Source: Nectonema munidae (lineage: Eukaryota > Nematomorpha > Nectonematoida > Nectonematidae). From it: a DNA stretch of 64,000 nt. The first letter of the stretch is position 1, and every line of letters starts with the position of its first letter. Made by a program: the position numbers and the translations under genes. The notes below the pieces were generated by a model. The model was not told the origin of the DNA. It searched no databases and worked only from the letters and a program-made list of their open reading frames with translations. Location of the stretch: assembly GCA_030549495.1 (NCBI GenBank), contig JAUIRK010000536.1:1099857-1163856 (forward strand). Reading direction: 5' to 3'. Positions 1 through 11,878 of this stretch are shown here, in pieces.

Positions 1-3000
1 TTCTAAAATTTTCTAAGCAAAAATTTTAAAGATATTTATGCTCAACCGTAACCCACGAGCTTCCAACTTGCAAAAATAAATAATTTGCCAATTAATATTA
101 TAATTACCGATTGATCGGTATTCGGCTAAATTTCTTATCGGTGCATCTCTAGTTCCAAGCATATTTTTAAGTGTCCACTATTCTAAAACAAACAACTTAT
201 CAATGTTAATTTACATCACGGACAAGCCTATTCGCCCCCTCCCAATAATTTTGGATTTTTTTAAACTAGTGTATATGCGTTATGTGATTAAAATATTTTC
301 GCTGGAAGTATAGTCTTTAAATTTCATCAATTTTGTAAAAAAAATTAAAATAGTCTTATAAATTTAGGTATGCGCTCTATAAACTCCATTTTTTAAATGG
401 CTTGAATATTTGGTCTTCCCTGGTATTTCCAGACCATTAATTTTGAAAATTGCAAAAAAATCCGCCCCCCCCCCTAATAATTTTGAGGATGTGTGCCCCT
501 GATTTGAGCGTAAGCTATTTATTCTTCTTTAGGTAGAGAGGGGCTTAAAAGATTTATGAAGTATGATTTTGAAAATATCAAAAATGATTGCGCATGGTGA
601 TTAGTATACTATTGATTTTGAGTCTTGTATTAATATTTTTTTATTTTTGTTCTAATAAATATATTTAATATTTTTTGCTTATATTGATTGAGTTGAATGT
701 TGTTAAAAAAATTCACTAAAAACGAACTTTGCCTAAGTCGGCGTTTTTTACCGGTAACAAACAACTCGACTTAGACTGAGTTATAGAAAATCTAGAGAGG
801 GGGGGGGGCATACAAAAATAATGGTTTAGTATCATCATTCATCAAGTTTTTTTAGTTTACAGGCCAAACTTGAGGGTCGCATTGAATTGAGGATGATAAA
901 TGCTAGTCTTAATTTTTCAAGTTTTCTATGCATTTTCTTTATTCTGAAAGAGATAAAATAGTAATATATATTAAACTATATTTTATAATGGACATTTCTT
1001 TGAAATAATGTGGAGTAGGAAGATGTTGATGAAGCGCGTGACTTTTCACCAAAATCATCATTTTTTAGTTTTTTTTGAGATTGAATGTAATCCTCAGAAA
1101 TTTTTACTAAATTGATAAAAGTGTTTCAATAGATTTACATGTGAAAAAAACTTTTATTTTGAATTTTAAAAATTAATAGGATATTTCGTATTGGCGATTA
1201 AAAAAGAAAAATTGAGACAAATTTATACTTTTTCATTTTTCAAATGCAAAACTGACAATACAAAAAGAAAGCTTAATGAATTTGGTGAGAATTTTAAAAA
1301 AGTTACAAGATTTATATAAAAAATGACAGCCTAAATGAATATCTTCCTCGCAATCATAACAGCATCCGAAAGCAAGAGAAAATGGGATTCATGAAACAAA
1401 GAATACACGACATTCACAAACTGATTGCTCACTCATTTGTATCATGAATATATTCTTACACTTGTTATATGAGAAGAGGATTATACGTTCAAGATTTTTT
1501 TTGCATTCCAGAGATTCTTTGAATCCATGATTTGGATGCTTTTGAAGTAAAAAAAAGAAAGTAGACAAAAACGAATCTTCTTCATCATATCCCTCTGCAT
1601 TTGCTTTTTTGTCCATGAATCTCAAACCTTTTAATGCCATACAAGCTTATTTGGTTTCATATTTTCCGAACTAAGAAGCATTTCTTTTTCTTAATTAATC
1701 ATTCTGTCATCTTGAGGTAAACTTTTTTCTTTTACAAAATCGTTTTAGACCAAAAAATGTGTTTTCTTTTCAAAAGTGTAGAGCAATTACAAATTGTTCA
1801 TTCATTCTTTTTAGAGCTCGGTCTCGAGTAAAAAAGCTCAAGTTTTACTTGAGTATGAAATCTATTAAAAACTCAAACATGAACAAAACGACTCAAGTTA
1901 AAAGATTTTGACAGAATAAAAATGTTATGAATGAAGAATCGAAAAATTTGCGTACATGGAGACAGAGCGGCAAATATTAAAAATATTGCTCATATGTCTG
2001 GCTCCGCGCAATATTTTAACACATATGTGCTTTATAATGTGTAGCCAAAAAAAAAGGTCCACATTTAGATATTAATATCTGAAATTAAACATAATAAATT
2101 TATTATATATACTTTTACTTTTAATATTTATGTACTGTATGTAGAAAGATTTAACTTATTCCGAATTTATTTCATCACCCACTACCTGAATGGAAAATAT
2201 TAAGAATTATATGAAAAGTTTAGGACATAAAAATGGGGATGAACAAGACAGGCGCTGTACTGGAAACGAAAAAATCAAGATTACTTGAATCAGTTTGTTT
2301 AATTGTCATCGATGGTTATTCGAATCACCCCATCTTGCTGGGATTAATAATAGCCGTTAAAAATGGAAGGATGATGATGATTGCTCCATATAAAGGTAAA
2401 AGAAAATCAAAATTTGGGCATTCCCTATCAAATGTAAGCGTATAATAAAACAATTAGATAGTTATATAAATCCAGTTTTTCTAGATATGCATTATATAGG
2501 AAGTATAGCTACAAAGAATTTTTTATAAATTAAAAAAAGTTGAAGAAGGTAGAGCCTGAGCTAGACAATTTTTTATAGCTCAAAAAACCGTGAATGAAAC
2601 CATATTTAAAGTATAGGATTGATTAATTACAAGATCTACTGGCATTGAGATAGTGAGAAATGACTTTTTTCCCAATAGTATCACAAATCAATTTTGTTAT
2701 ATGTTAGTGTATATGTTTAAAATGAGATAACCCATAAATCCTTTTTGACTAAAATGGAAAATTTGTCCCGGATACACTTGATTTTGAAAATGAATTTACA
2801 TATTTTTAATTTACCGGTCATTGAATTGAACTTATATATCAAGTACTTCTCTAAACAGAACCTCAAACTTGAAGCAGAAAGAGCATTTTCTAATGCTAGT
2901 TTGTTTTCAACTAAATTCGTTTGCTTCCGAAACATTCCAGGTTATTTCAAGAAACAAAAATTAAAAATCTATAAAAAAATACTTTGAAAATGATCTTTTT

Positions 3001-3782
3001 GATTTTAAAGTTATTGTATAATTTGTGTGAATCCTTCTAAGATAAATTTAACTTATATTTTTACATAATATATAGGGAAGGCGGATAAATCAAATTTTAT
3101 ATAGGTAAAAATAGAAGAATAACTTCAGTGAGTTAATGGAGTAAAACGTGAATTGTTTTAAGGGGCCTAGTCCATGCCAAGAATCGTTATGGTTACACGA
3201 GTTTTGTGTTTAGCTTTTTGTGGCGGTGAGAGAAAATTTACCTGAACACATGAAACAATCTAGATTATTTATGAGGAAAAATTTATTTGGCTTTTAAGCT
3301 ATTTGGTATTCAAACATCCTTTCAGAACAGATGGCTTGAGAACCAAATTCTGGGCAAACTATTTTGAATTTAAACATATAGGGTTTTTGCTTTGGAGAAA
3401 TAAATATTTGCAAAATATCATACCATAAATCATGAAATTTTCGCAAAAAATATTAATCTGAAATTCCTGCAGATAAAAATAAGTATAGAATATGAAGATG
3501 ATTTTGAAAATATATGATTGCTCCCGAAAATAAAACATTTTTATTTACAGTATTTAATTTAAAAAAGGATGTGATATCGCTAAATATTAAAAATATTTTA
3601 AAAACTTTAAATATTCTGCAATACTGTCTAAGATATTTTAGAAAAAAATTCGCATAACTTGTTAATTGTTTTAATGACTCAAAAATTTTGCAAGGTGAAA
3701 TATTAGGTCGTAGAAATGGAGACGCATGTCTATCAACGCCATTAGAAGTTAAGTAAAATTCGGAAAATAAGCTTACAAGAAT
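1..3782. other. AT-rich intergenic DNA, no gene recognised
   Basis: No open frame here resembles a protein I know; the longest (2233-2445 plus, 1389-1640 minus, 2745-2987 plus) are short and look like chance frames. Poly-G/C runs occur near 466-478 and 804-814. The motif around 137-152, read on the minus strand as AGAGATGCACCGAT, looks like the terminus of a hAT-type transposon cut off by the window edge. Around 3000-3780 is plain AT-rich sequence downstream of PSMD8. Confidence 0.5.
137..152 (-). mobile_element. possible hAT transposon terminus
   Basis: On the minus strand this reads CTAGAGATGCACCGATAAG, a terminus type common among animal hAT elements. Only one end is visible because the rest would lie left of the window, so no TSD can be tested. 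The nearby CCGATTGATCGG short palindrome fits a subterminal repeat. Confidence 0.3.
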
Positions 3783-3788
3783 TTTATT
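3783..3788 (-). terminator. poly(A) signal of PSMD8
   Basis: AATAAA on the minus strand lies six bases beyond the PSMD8 stop codon, implying a very short 3' UTR. Confidence 0.6.
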
Positions 3789-3793
3789 AGATA

Positions 3794-4588
3794 TTATACG
3801 ATTTTTTCAACATCTTTTGCGAAGCATAGCAAATTAATTATTAAAGACTGTGGATTAAAATCTTCTTCTTTTTTTTCTTCCTTGAAGAATATGATTTGAT
3901 CATCTTTAATTTCAACGTTAGACTTATCACTTAGAAAATCCATGACTTCATAGAGAGAATCGAAAAACAATAACTCTTTGTAACCTTGAAGACTTATGTT
4001 GGAATAGGAAGTGTGAATACAATCTGCAGCTTCATTTCTAATTGTGTGAACAAATTGGTCAACAAGTACTTGATACGCTTCAGCAGGAACACTACTTTTA
4101 GCTAAAAAAATCTTGTTGTACCTTCCTTCCATCATGTATTGTTCTAAATTAATTGGATACTTTATGTAAACATTTTCGGTAAGCATACTAACAGGAATCA
4201 GCTCTAATTCAGTGTGAAACTCCGCTAAGCGATTTCGCGAAAGTAAGAACATTAAATTAAGACCCAATACTTCAAATTTATATGGTGACTGAGGTAAGCA
4301 GTAGTCCAATTCAAAATAATATACTTTCAATTGAGATATATAGCGCTCAAAATCATCAAAATTTTTCGTAGCAAGAGTAAAGTAAACAGCATATTCCAAA
4401 AATTCTCTAATCATAAGTAAATCAGAATTTGGAGGTAAATCAGATTTTTTAGATGGCATGAAATTCAAATGCAAAAGTCCTATTTTAAGCTTTTCCATTA
4501 TTTCTTCACATTTAGGTAAATTCTTTTTTTTCCATTCGATTTTAGATTCATTTAGAAGGGGCAAAACTTTTGAAGCAAAAGTAGACAT
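3794..4588 (-). CDS. PSMD8: 26S proteasome non-ATPase regulatory subunit 8 (RPN12)
   Basis: Lid subunit of the 19S regulatory particle; RPN12 joins last during lid assembly and helps dock the lid on the base. The protein matches PSMD8 along its length. Diagnostic stretches are FERYISQLKVYYFELDY and LGLNLMFLLSRNRLAEFHTE, followed by YIKYPINLEQYMMEGRYNKI; these form the CSN8/PSMD8/EIF3K helical-repeat and winged-helix (PCI-like) region. The C-terminus ends in EKIV, like the family's EMIV. I chose the ATG at 4588 (264 codons) because the human start region aligns with MSTFASKVLPLL; an in-frame ATG at 4612 would add eight residues. No intron is visible. On the minus strand TTATTTTAAG directly precedes the chosen ATG, which could be a splice acceptor. 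It appears intact and functional. Confidence 0.93.
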   Translation of the reverse strand: MSTFASKVLPLLNESKIEWKKKNLPKCEEIMEKLKIGLLHLNFMPSKKSDLPPNSDLLMIREFLEYAVYFTLATKNFDDFERYISQLKVYYFELDYCLPQSPYKFEVLGLNLMFLLSRNRLAEFHTELELIPVSMLTENVYIKYPINLEQYMMEGRYNKIFLAKSSVPAEAYQVLVDQFVHTIRNEAADCIHTSYSNISLQGYKELLFFDSLYEVMDFLSDKSNVEIKDDQIIFFKEEKKEEDFNPQSLIINLLCFAKDVEKIV

Positions 4589-4612
4589 CTTAAAATAAGA
4601 ATAAATGCACAA

Positions 4613-5394
4613 TAAAAAATTATTTAATCAAATTTTAACCATGTTTTTTGTATCAAACTTTATTTCAGTGAATAAAAATATTTGGCAAACAAAATCATCT
4701 TTTGTTATTATTAATTAAAAATATATAAGCGGCTTATTTATATTCATCATCGTGTTTGAGTAAATATACTCGAATATTGGCCCTCTCTGGGTTGTCAGTG
4801 TAGATCTCCTATAATTTTTAACATTTCTGAACATTCTAATGATGTATTCACATTCATGTGATTGGGAAAATGCAGCGTATTTGTAAGATTTCCAATATGT
4901 TGCTAAAAATGGGCTACTTGTATATCAGACGTTCTATCATCACAATAACTTTACTTCAATTTTCACATCTATATAATTTTATTAAAAATATTAGGTGAAG
5001 GAATATCGCCAAAAATTCAAATTCCTAAGATTTGGACGATAAAAATTTGGCTATCTTATAGAAGATTCCTAACTTTTCATGTTTCAACAGGCATTAAATT
5101 ATCTGAAGTCCTTGTGTAGCTTTAACATGAATGTTTCTGAATTTGCTTTCAATTTTAGATAACATATTATCTAACATGAGGAATTTAATGTTTTCTTAAA
5201 GAATTTTTTATAGTTTTCAACTTCAAGTCTTATAAATTCTTTAACATCTTAAAATAACTTTCTTTAAAATAATTAAAAATTGAATCTTAAAATAAGATAT
5301 AATAAATTAGTTTCATAATTATAAAAATAAATTTTAATTGAATAATAAAAATAAATTTTTTATAAATGATGTAGAAAAATATAACATATATTTA
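4613..5394. other. AT-rich spacer upstream of PSMD8
   Basis: No gene recognised. It should contain the PSMD8 promoter (minus strand), but no convincing TATA or initiator motif stands out from the AT-rich background. It ends at the left target-site duplication of the LINE. Confidence 0.4.
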
Positions 5395-5577
5395 TACTAT
5401 CAATAAAGTGACAATTCTAGATTTTGACAGCTTTTATAAAATGGCTTCAAATTGTTTCTAGAAGAATTTCAGGACAATTTTGATTATTTATCTTTAATAT
5501 TATATTTCATAACAAATATATCAATTTGTATACAAACATAATAATCTTCCATTCACACTACCTCTAGGAAAACTAAC

Positions 5578-6657
5578 ATGTCCAACAAAAGGGCACGCTC
5601 GGAATCCGATCAACTGAACAAAACGACCGAAACTTTAAACAATTTATTCAATGATTTTATTGCTAAAACCTCTCTTTCCCCAAGTGACCAAATTATATTC
5701 AATGATCTCAAATACAATATAGCTCTACATTACATAAAAACCTTTGAAAATCCTATAGTAGAAACAACAGCACCAGAATCTTATGCTAACGCTAGTAATA
5801 AATCCTTACCTGTATCGTCCTCCCAACAGAAAACAATACTAGCCCCAAATTCTACACCCAATATGAAAACTACCAACACCCCCTTGATCAAAAAGCATTT
5901 GGAACCCAACCTTACTCTAAAAATCTCGCCTCCCAACAATATCATATCTCAGAAAGAAAAAGCTATTCACCGCCAACATGTTATTAAAGGCCTTGAAACC
6001 AAAAATAACTCCCTCTCTATTACTAAAACCAGATCCTCACATACAGGAACCATCTACTTTCAATTCAAAAATTCACAACAAAAAGCAGCAGCTAAATCCT
6101 CTCTCTTAAAAAACGGCGTCAGCGTTTGTGATTTACCCACTCCAATACCCAAATTTATTCTAAGAGGTATACCTAAAGAAATTAATATTAATAATCTGAC
6201 AGACACATTAGAAGAACAAAACGAAAACTTCAAAAGTATAGAAAAATTAGTGAATCCTACCCAACTAGGCAAGGAAGGAACCTTCTCCTACACGGTACTA
6301 ATTGAGCCAAACAATCCTGAATTATTTAAATATCTCCGCAATCAACCAAAAATTTTTCTAGGATATAATCTGTTAACCCTAAATCTTTTTAAACCCAGAA
6401 CTAAACAATGCGAAAATTGCCTTAAATACGGCCACTTGAAACAAAAATGTAATGCTTCATCCCCAAACTGCGCACACTGCGGCAACCGAGGACATTCACT
6501 AACATCTTGCACACACTCAAACGACTCAACCAAGATCACCTGCATCAATTGTAAATTACCACATATTGCAACATCCAAAACATGCAGTTTTTATATCAAT
6601 CACAGTAACTCAATTCTAGCGCAACACATTAAAACTATAGATAATTACACATGTTAA
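5578..6657 (+). CDS. LINE ORF1, gag-like nucleic-acid-binding protein
   Basis: 359 codons. The protein packages LINE RNA into the RNP that primes reverse transcription. The N-terminal half is low-complexity and Asn/Ser/Lys rich. A middle region around residues 195-230, with FILRGIPKE, resembles the PRE_C2HC segment of arthropod non-LTR gag proteins. Three zinc knuckles follow near residues 278-335: CENCLKYGHLKQKC, CAHCGNRGHSLTSC and a looser CINCKLPHIATSKTC. The frame is intact. Its stop overlaps the ORF2 start codon in ATGTTAA, an arrangement that suggests stop-and-restart translation. Confidence 0.85.
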   Translation: MSNKRARSESDQLNKTTETLNNLFNDFIAKTSLSPSDQIIFNDLKYNIALHYIKTFENPIVETTAPESYANASNKSLPVSSSQQKTILAPNSTPNMKTTNTPLIKKHLEPNLTLKISPPNNIISQKEKAIHRQHVIKGLETKNNSLSITKTRSSHTGTIYFQFKNSQQKAAAKSSLLKNGVSVCDLPTPIPKFILRGIPKEININNLTDTLEEQNENFKSIEKLVNPTQLGKEGTFSYTVLIEPNNPELFKYLRNQPKIFLGYNLLTLNLFKPRTKQCENCLKYGHLKQKCNASSPNCAHCGNRGHSLTSCTHSNDSTKITCINCKLPHIATSKTCSFYINHSNSILAQHIKTIDNYTC

Positions 6658-9600
6658 ATTTTCTGCACATCAACTTAAATCATTCTAAAACGGCATGGGA
6701 TAACCTTATTAATATAATTCTCTCCCAACAATACGATGTAATATCCATCAATGAACCCTACACACGCATACCTCACCTACTTGACCAATACAAACTCATA
6801 CACCTACCCCCTTTAAACGATTACTCCGCTTGCATCATAATAAAAACTTCCATTCTCAATACACCATTATACCAATTCTCCAACCCTAACTACATCTTCA
6901 CTCTTATCCACTCAACTACTACGCCACTAATCTTCTGTTCTCTTTACTCACAACCCTCTTCTTTACATCCTATTCCTTATCGTTTTGATAATACACTAAC
7001 CCAAATAAAAAACTACATCAACAAAAGTTTTTACCTCATTATTTCTACAGACCTAAATGCACGTTCATACTTATGGGATATAAAACAAAATTTTCGTGGT
7101 TTGCAAACCCTCAATTTCCTTTCTGCCCATAACCTCACTATAGCTGATTCTAGCACATCACCAACTTTTCAAAGAAAACACCTAGACAAAATATATCAAT
7201 CCCACATCGACATCACCATTATCTCAAATGAATCACTTAAAATTATAAAAAATTGGAAGATTTGTGATACACCCTCAGCTTCAGACCACTCTTTTATATC
7301 TTTCCAAGCCAATCTTAATGCACTTAAAAAGATCAAACACAAACACCCCATTGGCAAACACATTTTCTGGTCAGCCTTCCTAAAATCCCTACAATCAAAA
7401 CTTTACAATACGGAAATGGAAACCAATACAACATCAGAACTAGAAAAATCAGCATTATTCCTTAACGAAACAATTTCAACTTCTATTATCTCTTCCACTC
7501 CTAACAACCCATTTCCGAAACGCAAAAACGCCTATTTCTGGAACCCCTACTTGAACAACCTAAAACACCAAATCAAACGCTCATCAAAACTTATAAGAAG
7601 AATAAACACCCAGGATAACATTCAACATTACTTCCTACTAAAAAACCTGTACAAAAAAGAAATCAATAAAGCTAAAAAACAAGCCTGGAAAAAAATTCAC
7701 CACTCAAACTCCCTCCAACCCCTGGAGCACTATTCATAAAATCACTAATAAAAAATCCTCATCTCCATTGCCTCCCCATATACTCCCAGCAAACAACAAT
7801 GAAGCATCACACTTGAACCCCTCCTTTCTCACCTCACTTTTTCCATCTGATTCACTAATAACCGACAACATTCACAATTCCATCATAAGACTTAAAACTC
7901 AAGCATACTTACGCAACACCAACACCTTTGATTTTCCACGAATCACTATCACAGAACTCAACAATGCCGTAAACTCCTTCAAACCCAAACTAGCTTGCAG
8001 TTACGACCACATATCCATGAAACACGTTCGCAAAGCATACCATATTATTTATCCCCACATACTTCAATTATTCAACAGTTGCTTAAGACTAAGCTATTTT
8101 CCAAATATCTGGAAAATTAGCAAATTAATCTTAATTCCCAAACCAAATCGAGATCTCAATAACATAAAAAACTGGCGCCCCATATCTCTTTTACCGACAA
8201 TAGGCAAAATCTTAGAGAAAATTCTGAGGAAGAGACTGTTACATTATAGCTTAAAAAATGGTCTCATTCACGCTAATCAATTTGCTTATCTTCCCAACAA
8301 AAGCTCAGAACTAGCACTTTCTCGCCTCACGCTCTTCCTCGAGTCCGCACTAAAGAATCATAAAATAGCCTCAACTTTATTCCTAGATATTGAAAATGCT
8401 TTTAACACTGCCTGGAACCCAGCTATTATTAATAATCTCATAGATAACACCTACCCCACATACATGATAAAATTCATACACAATTACCTCAACCATCGCA
8501 TTCTAATTCTAACTGAAAACAACAACTCATATATTCGCGAGCTCTCTCTCTCTACTCCTCAAGGAGGCAACTTATCTGACCTACTTTGGTTAATACTCAT
8601 CAATCCACTTCTTGCCTTTATCAACAACAAGTCTGACTTTTCTCAGGGATTCTCCGATGATCTTCTTTTCTCCTTTTCTAGTTCTGAGCAAAACGAAAAT
8701 CTTAAACAATCTGCTTCTTTACTAAAACAAATTCAATTCAAAGCCCAACAATTCAAAATTTCCTTTAACCCTAATAAATCCCACTTAATCCACTTTACAC
8801 GCAAAAGAATCAAACCTTTACCCTTACAACTGAACACAACAGACAAATTAGATCCTCAAAACCAAGTAAAATATCTCGGACTCACCTTTCAACCCAATCT
8901 AAAATTCTCAACTCATTTCAAAAGCATCTCACAAAAACTAATCAAAACCCTTTTCTCTCTTAAAAACGGAATTTCTTACAAATGGGGACTTTCCCCAAAA
9001 ATCACAAAATTCATTCATAAAAGTCTAATTTTCCCTGTCCTCAAATATGGAGTTCTCTCATGGGGCTCAGAGTTGAGACACCAGTCATCCATCACTCATC
9101 TCAGCAAAATTCATCGCCTGTGTCTTCTTTCTATCATCAATGCCTATCACACTACACCAACTACAAAACTTGAATTATTCACTAACACGCTACCGCTACA
9201 CCTCAATCTAAAGAAAACGCTTCTTAAAAATTACCTTATAACTTTCTGCTCTACACCCCCACCACATCCTTTCACCAGCCTATACACAACTCAAACATCC
9301 CAATCCCTGCAGTATTACAATTCCTTATTAATTCAGTTTGCTCCTAACAAAACATCTTATCAAGTACTACCATTAAACCACCCAATCGAGCTCATCCACC
9401 CTTCTTCGTCTCCTCCTTACATCACAAACATCTGTCACCACAGATATCTTGCCCTAAACTCTATAGCTCACCAACGCACAACAAACAATACCTGTTCACT
9501 TTCAATTTTCACTGACGGTTCTAAATCACAACACCGCTCTTCAGCTGCATGCGCTTTCTTCCTACAAAACACAAAAAACCCTTTTCTTATCCAACACACA

Positions 9601-10398
9601 AACCTAGATCCAGAAATCACTGCACACGAAACTGAAATTCACGCAGTACTACTATCCTGCAACATACTCCTTAATAACCTAACTTCCTTTTCTACCTCCT
9701 TCAAATACATAACTTTTTTCACAGACTCGCAAAATTTAATAAAAAACCTAAAACTCGAAAATAAAATCTCACACTCAACTTATAGTTTAGCACGCAAACT
9801 TATTCACCTATCCAATCACTTTGCAGTAAAAATCGTCTGGTGCCCAGCTCATTCCAGCTGTTTTGAAAATTACCTCGTTGACTATATCGCAAAATCAAAT
9901 ATCTCCGATTCTCAGATCCTACCCCTATTTTCTCTACCCATCTCCACTTTTACAAATACTATAACCAACTCTACACTACTGCAGTGGCAACAATCTATCG
10001 ACTCAACCATCACATCACCTCTGACATCTATGCCATTATCACAACTCATTTTAAAGAAACACTTTCACTCACTCCCTCGGAACATCATTCGCTGGCTCTC
10101 ATCCCATTGCCCTTGTAATGCATACTTCTTCAAATTCAAACTTCACTCAAACCCTTTCTGTCGTTACAGCTGTTCGTACATTGAAACACCTACACATATC
10201 CTCCTTTATTGTCCAATTTTTGATTCTCACCGACACCAACTCCTTGATAAAAGTCGCTTCTTTTTTAAAGATATTCCATCCTCTTTACATGATCTTCTAC
10301 AACATCCACTACTCATCAAACATCTCTCCCTTCTCATAACCACCATCGAACCTATACTCTCTGCAACCCAAACACTCATTCCTCCCTCAAATATCTAA
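6651..10398 (+). pseudogene. LINE ORF2: endonuclease, reverse transcriptase, RNase H (one frameshift)
   Basis: Two frames, 6651-7739 and the frame containing 7768-10398, together form one ORF2. The first holds the APE-type endonuclease, with FLHINLNHSKTAWD at the N-terminus, STDLNARSYLW and SDHSFISF. The second holds reverse transcriptase (ILIPKPN, NWRPISLLPTIGK, FLDIENAFNTAW, STPQGGNLSD, GFSDDLLF), then RNase H (IFTDGSK, ETEIHAVL, FFTDSQN, CPAHSS) and a C-terminal zinc motif ending THILLYCP. The frame changes near 7715-7722, where the other frame begins to read WSTIHKITNK; a single-base indel in a run of C is enough. The RT box has FSDD where FADD is usual, and GGNLSD where relatives have GGxLSP. 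Otherwise the domains look complete. Confidence 0.87.
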
Positions 10399-10618
10399 TA
10401 ACAATAAGCCACTATCACCACTAATCCATGCATTCCACAAAACAATCTAATGTCTACACCCATAAAAATCTTCCAAATTTTCTTTTTCTATTTCAGAAAG
10501 ACCCACAAAACTAAACTTACACTTTGAAGACCAAATTCCAGCAGACTTGCAAGCATATCAGCTCCAGCTGGAAAGTGCTTAGAAATCTCCATACCTACCT
10601 ACCTACTATCAATAAAGT

Positions 10619-11874
10619 ATAGGTAGGATATATAACTGAACTGTAGAAAAAAATTATAAAGTGGGGGATGAAGGCTAAACCATCAATAGGATGTAACCTA
10701 TCTAACAGACCCTGTGTAGCCTAGCCACACATTTTAAACTAGAGATGTCTTCATGATCTCGACACAAAAGTTTTAATTCTAAATGACCAAAGAATTATTT
10801 ATTATGTAATTTATCTTTTTTCTTTATATTCTTTAAAATGGCTAATTACTCATTTTAGTCCGATCCCACTAAAATTTCTTTTTTGATTTATTGCATCTCT
10901 TTTATGATAGTATGTTTCAATTTATTTATTATTGTATTTTATTTAATCATAACAAGCAGAGCTTTTTTTAAGGTTTTGTTAGGAAAATATGTGTTAAAGC
11001 TAAAGCGGAAGCTCCATAGTCGCGCCAAAAATTTTTTTTAAAGAAAAATATTATATTTAATTAAAGATAAAATATTTATATAATTTAGGAGTATTTGATA
11101 TTTTGTTACATAGATATATACTGTTTATTATTCAAAAGTCTAAAATTATCCGCCATAATATTGTTCAATACCGCCACTGTTTTTCTGATGGAATCAAAGT
11201 GTAAAATTGCTTCATTTTTCATATGTAAGTGTTGTAAGATTATATCTATTCCGAATTGACAAAACTTGGTCTAGGCATATAAATATTTTTTTAGTATCTA
11301 AAACTATTCGTTATCGACTGTTACTGGAAAACAATAGTTTTGTGGCATTTTATCATAAGATATTTAAAAATATTACACCAAAAAGGATGAAACATCTCTT
11401 GTTACTTCTCTTTAAAACCTTTTTTTATAGAAGATCCCCAATTTTTCATAGATTTTATAATTTCAAAACAGGAAGTTTGAGAAATATAGTTTCGCATATG
11501 AATAATTATTATCCATTTTTTATTATAAAATTTTTTACTTTTTATACTATTTCTTAAAAAAACTTTTACTATTTTTATTATAAAAAATTTTGTTCATGAC
11601 TTTCTTCAAGCTCATCTTTTTTCCAATAAATTGATAAATATGCTGATTTTAAGAGTACACTCCCGCTTCTTCTATTTCGCCTCTAATCACCTAAATAACG
11701 CTTTGGGCTAGAGCAAATTCTTCACATGATCGCGAAGACAAATAATTTTGAGATTTTACAAACTCGTGAATTTCTTTTCGTGCACGGATAGTGCAACATT
11801 TACCTTTGACTGCAAAATCATTGTTTTTACAAACCGGCCGATTTCATTGTTCGAATAGTTTTTTAAATGTTCTG
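10619..11874. other. AT-rich spacer, no gene recognised
   Basis: Between the LINE and the piggyBac element. One frame at 11207-11557 runs 116 codons but is rich in Phe/Lys/Tyr/Asn, as expected from AT-rich DNA, and resembles nothing I know. It ends at the TTAA that bounds the next element. Confidence 0.4.
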
Positions 11875-11878
11875 TTAA

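Larger units (their letters stand above)
5395..10618 (+). mobile_element. near-complete I/Loa-type LINE with 15-bp TSD
   Basis: The 15-mer TACTATCAATAAAGT occurs at 5395-5409 and again at 10604-10618, bracketing a 5194-bp element as a target-site duplication. Inside are a short 5' leader (5410-5577), ORF1 (gag-like, three zinc knuckles), ORF2 (endonuclease, reverse transcriptase, RNase H, C-terminal zinc motif) and a 3' UTR ending in a short (ACCT)n tail rather than poly(A). An RNase H domain with an APE endonuclease points to the I superfamily (I, Loa and relatives), not Jockey proper. Only one coding lesion, a frameshift in ORF2, is evident, so the insertion is young. Its C-rich, A-rich plus strand differs from the flanks. 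Confidence 0.88.

Noticed and set aside
2233-2445. 70-codon open frame with a near-normal amino-acid mix
   Set aside because: No homologous family recognised, no splice or poly(A) context, and within chance length for this composition.
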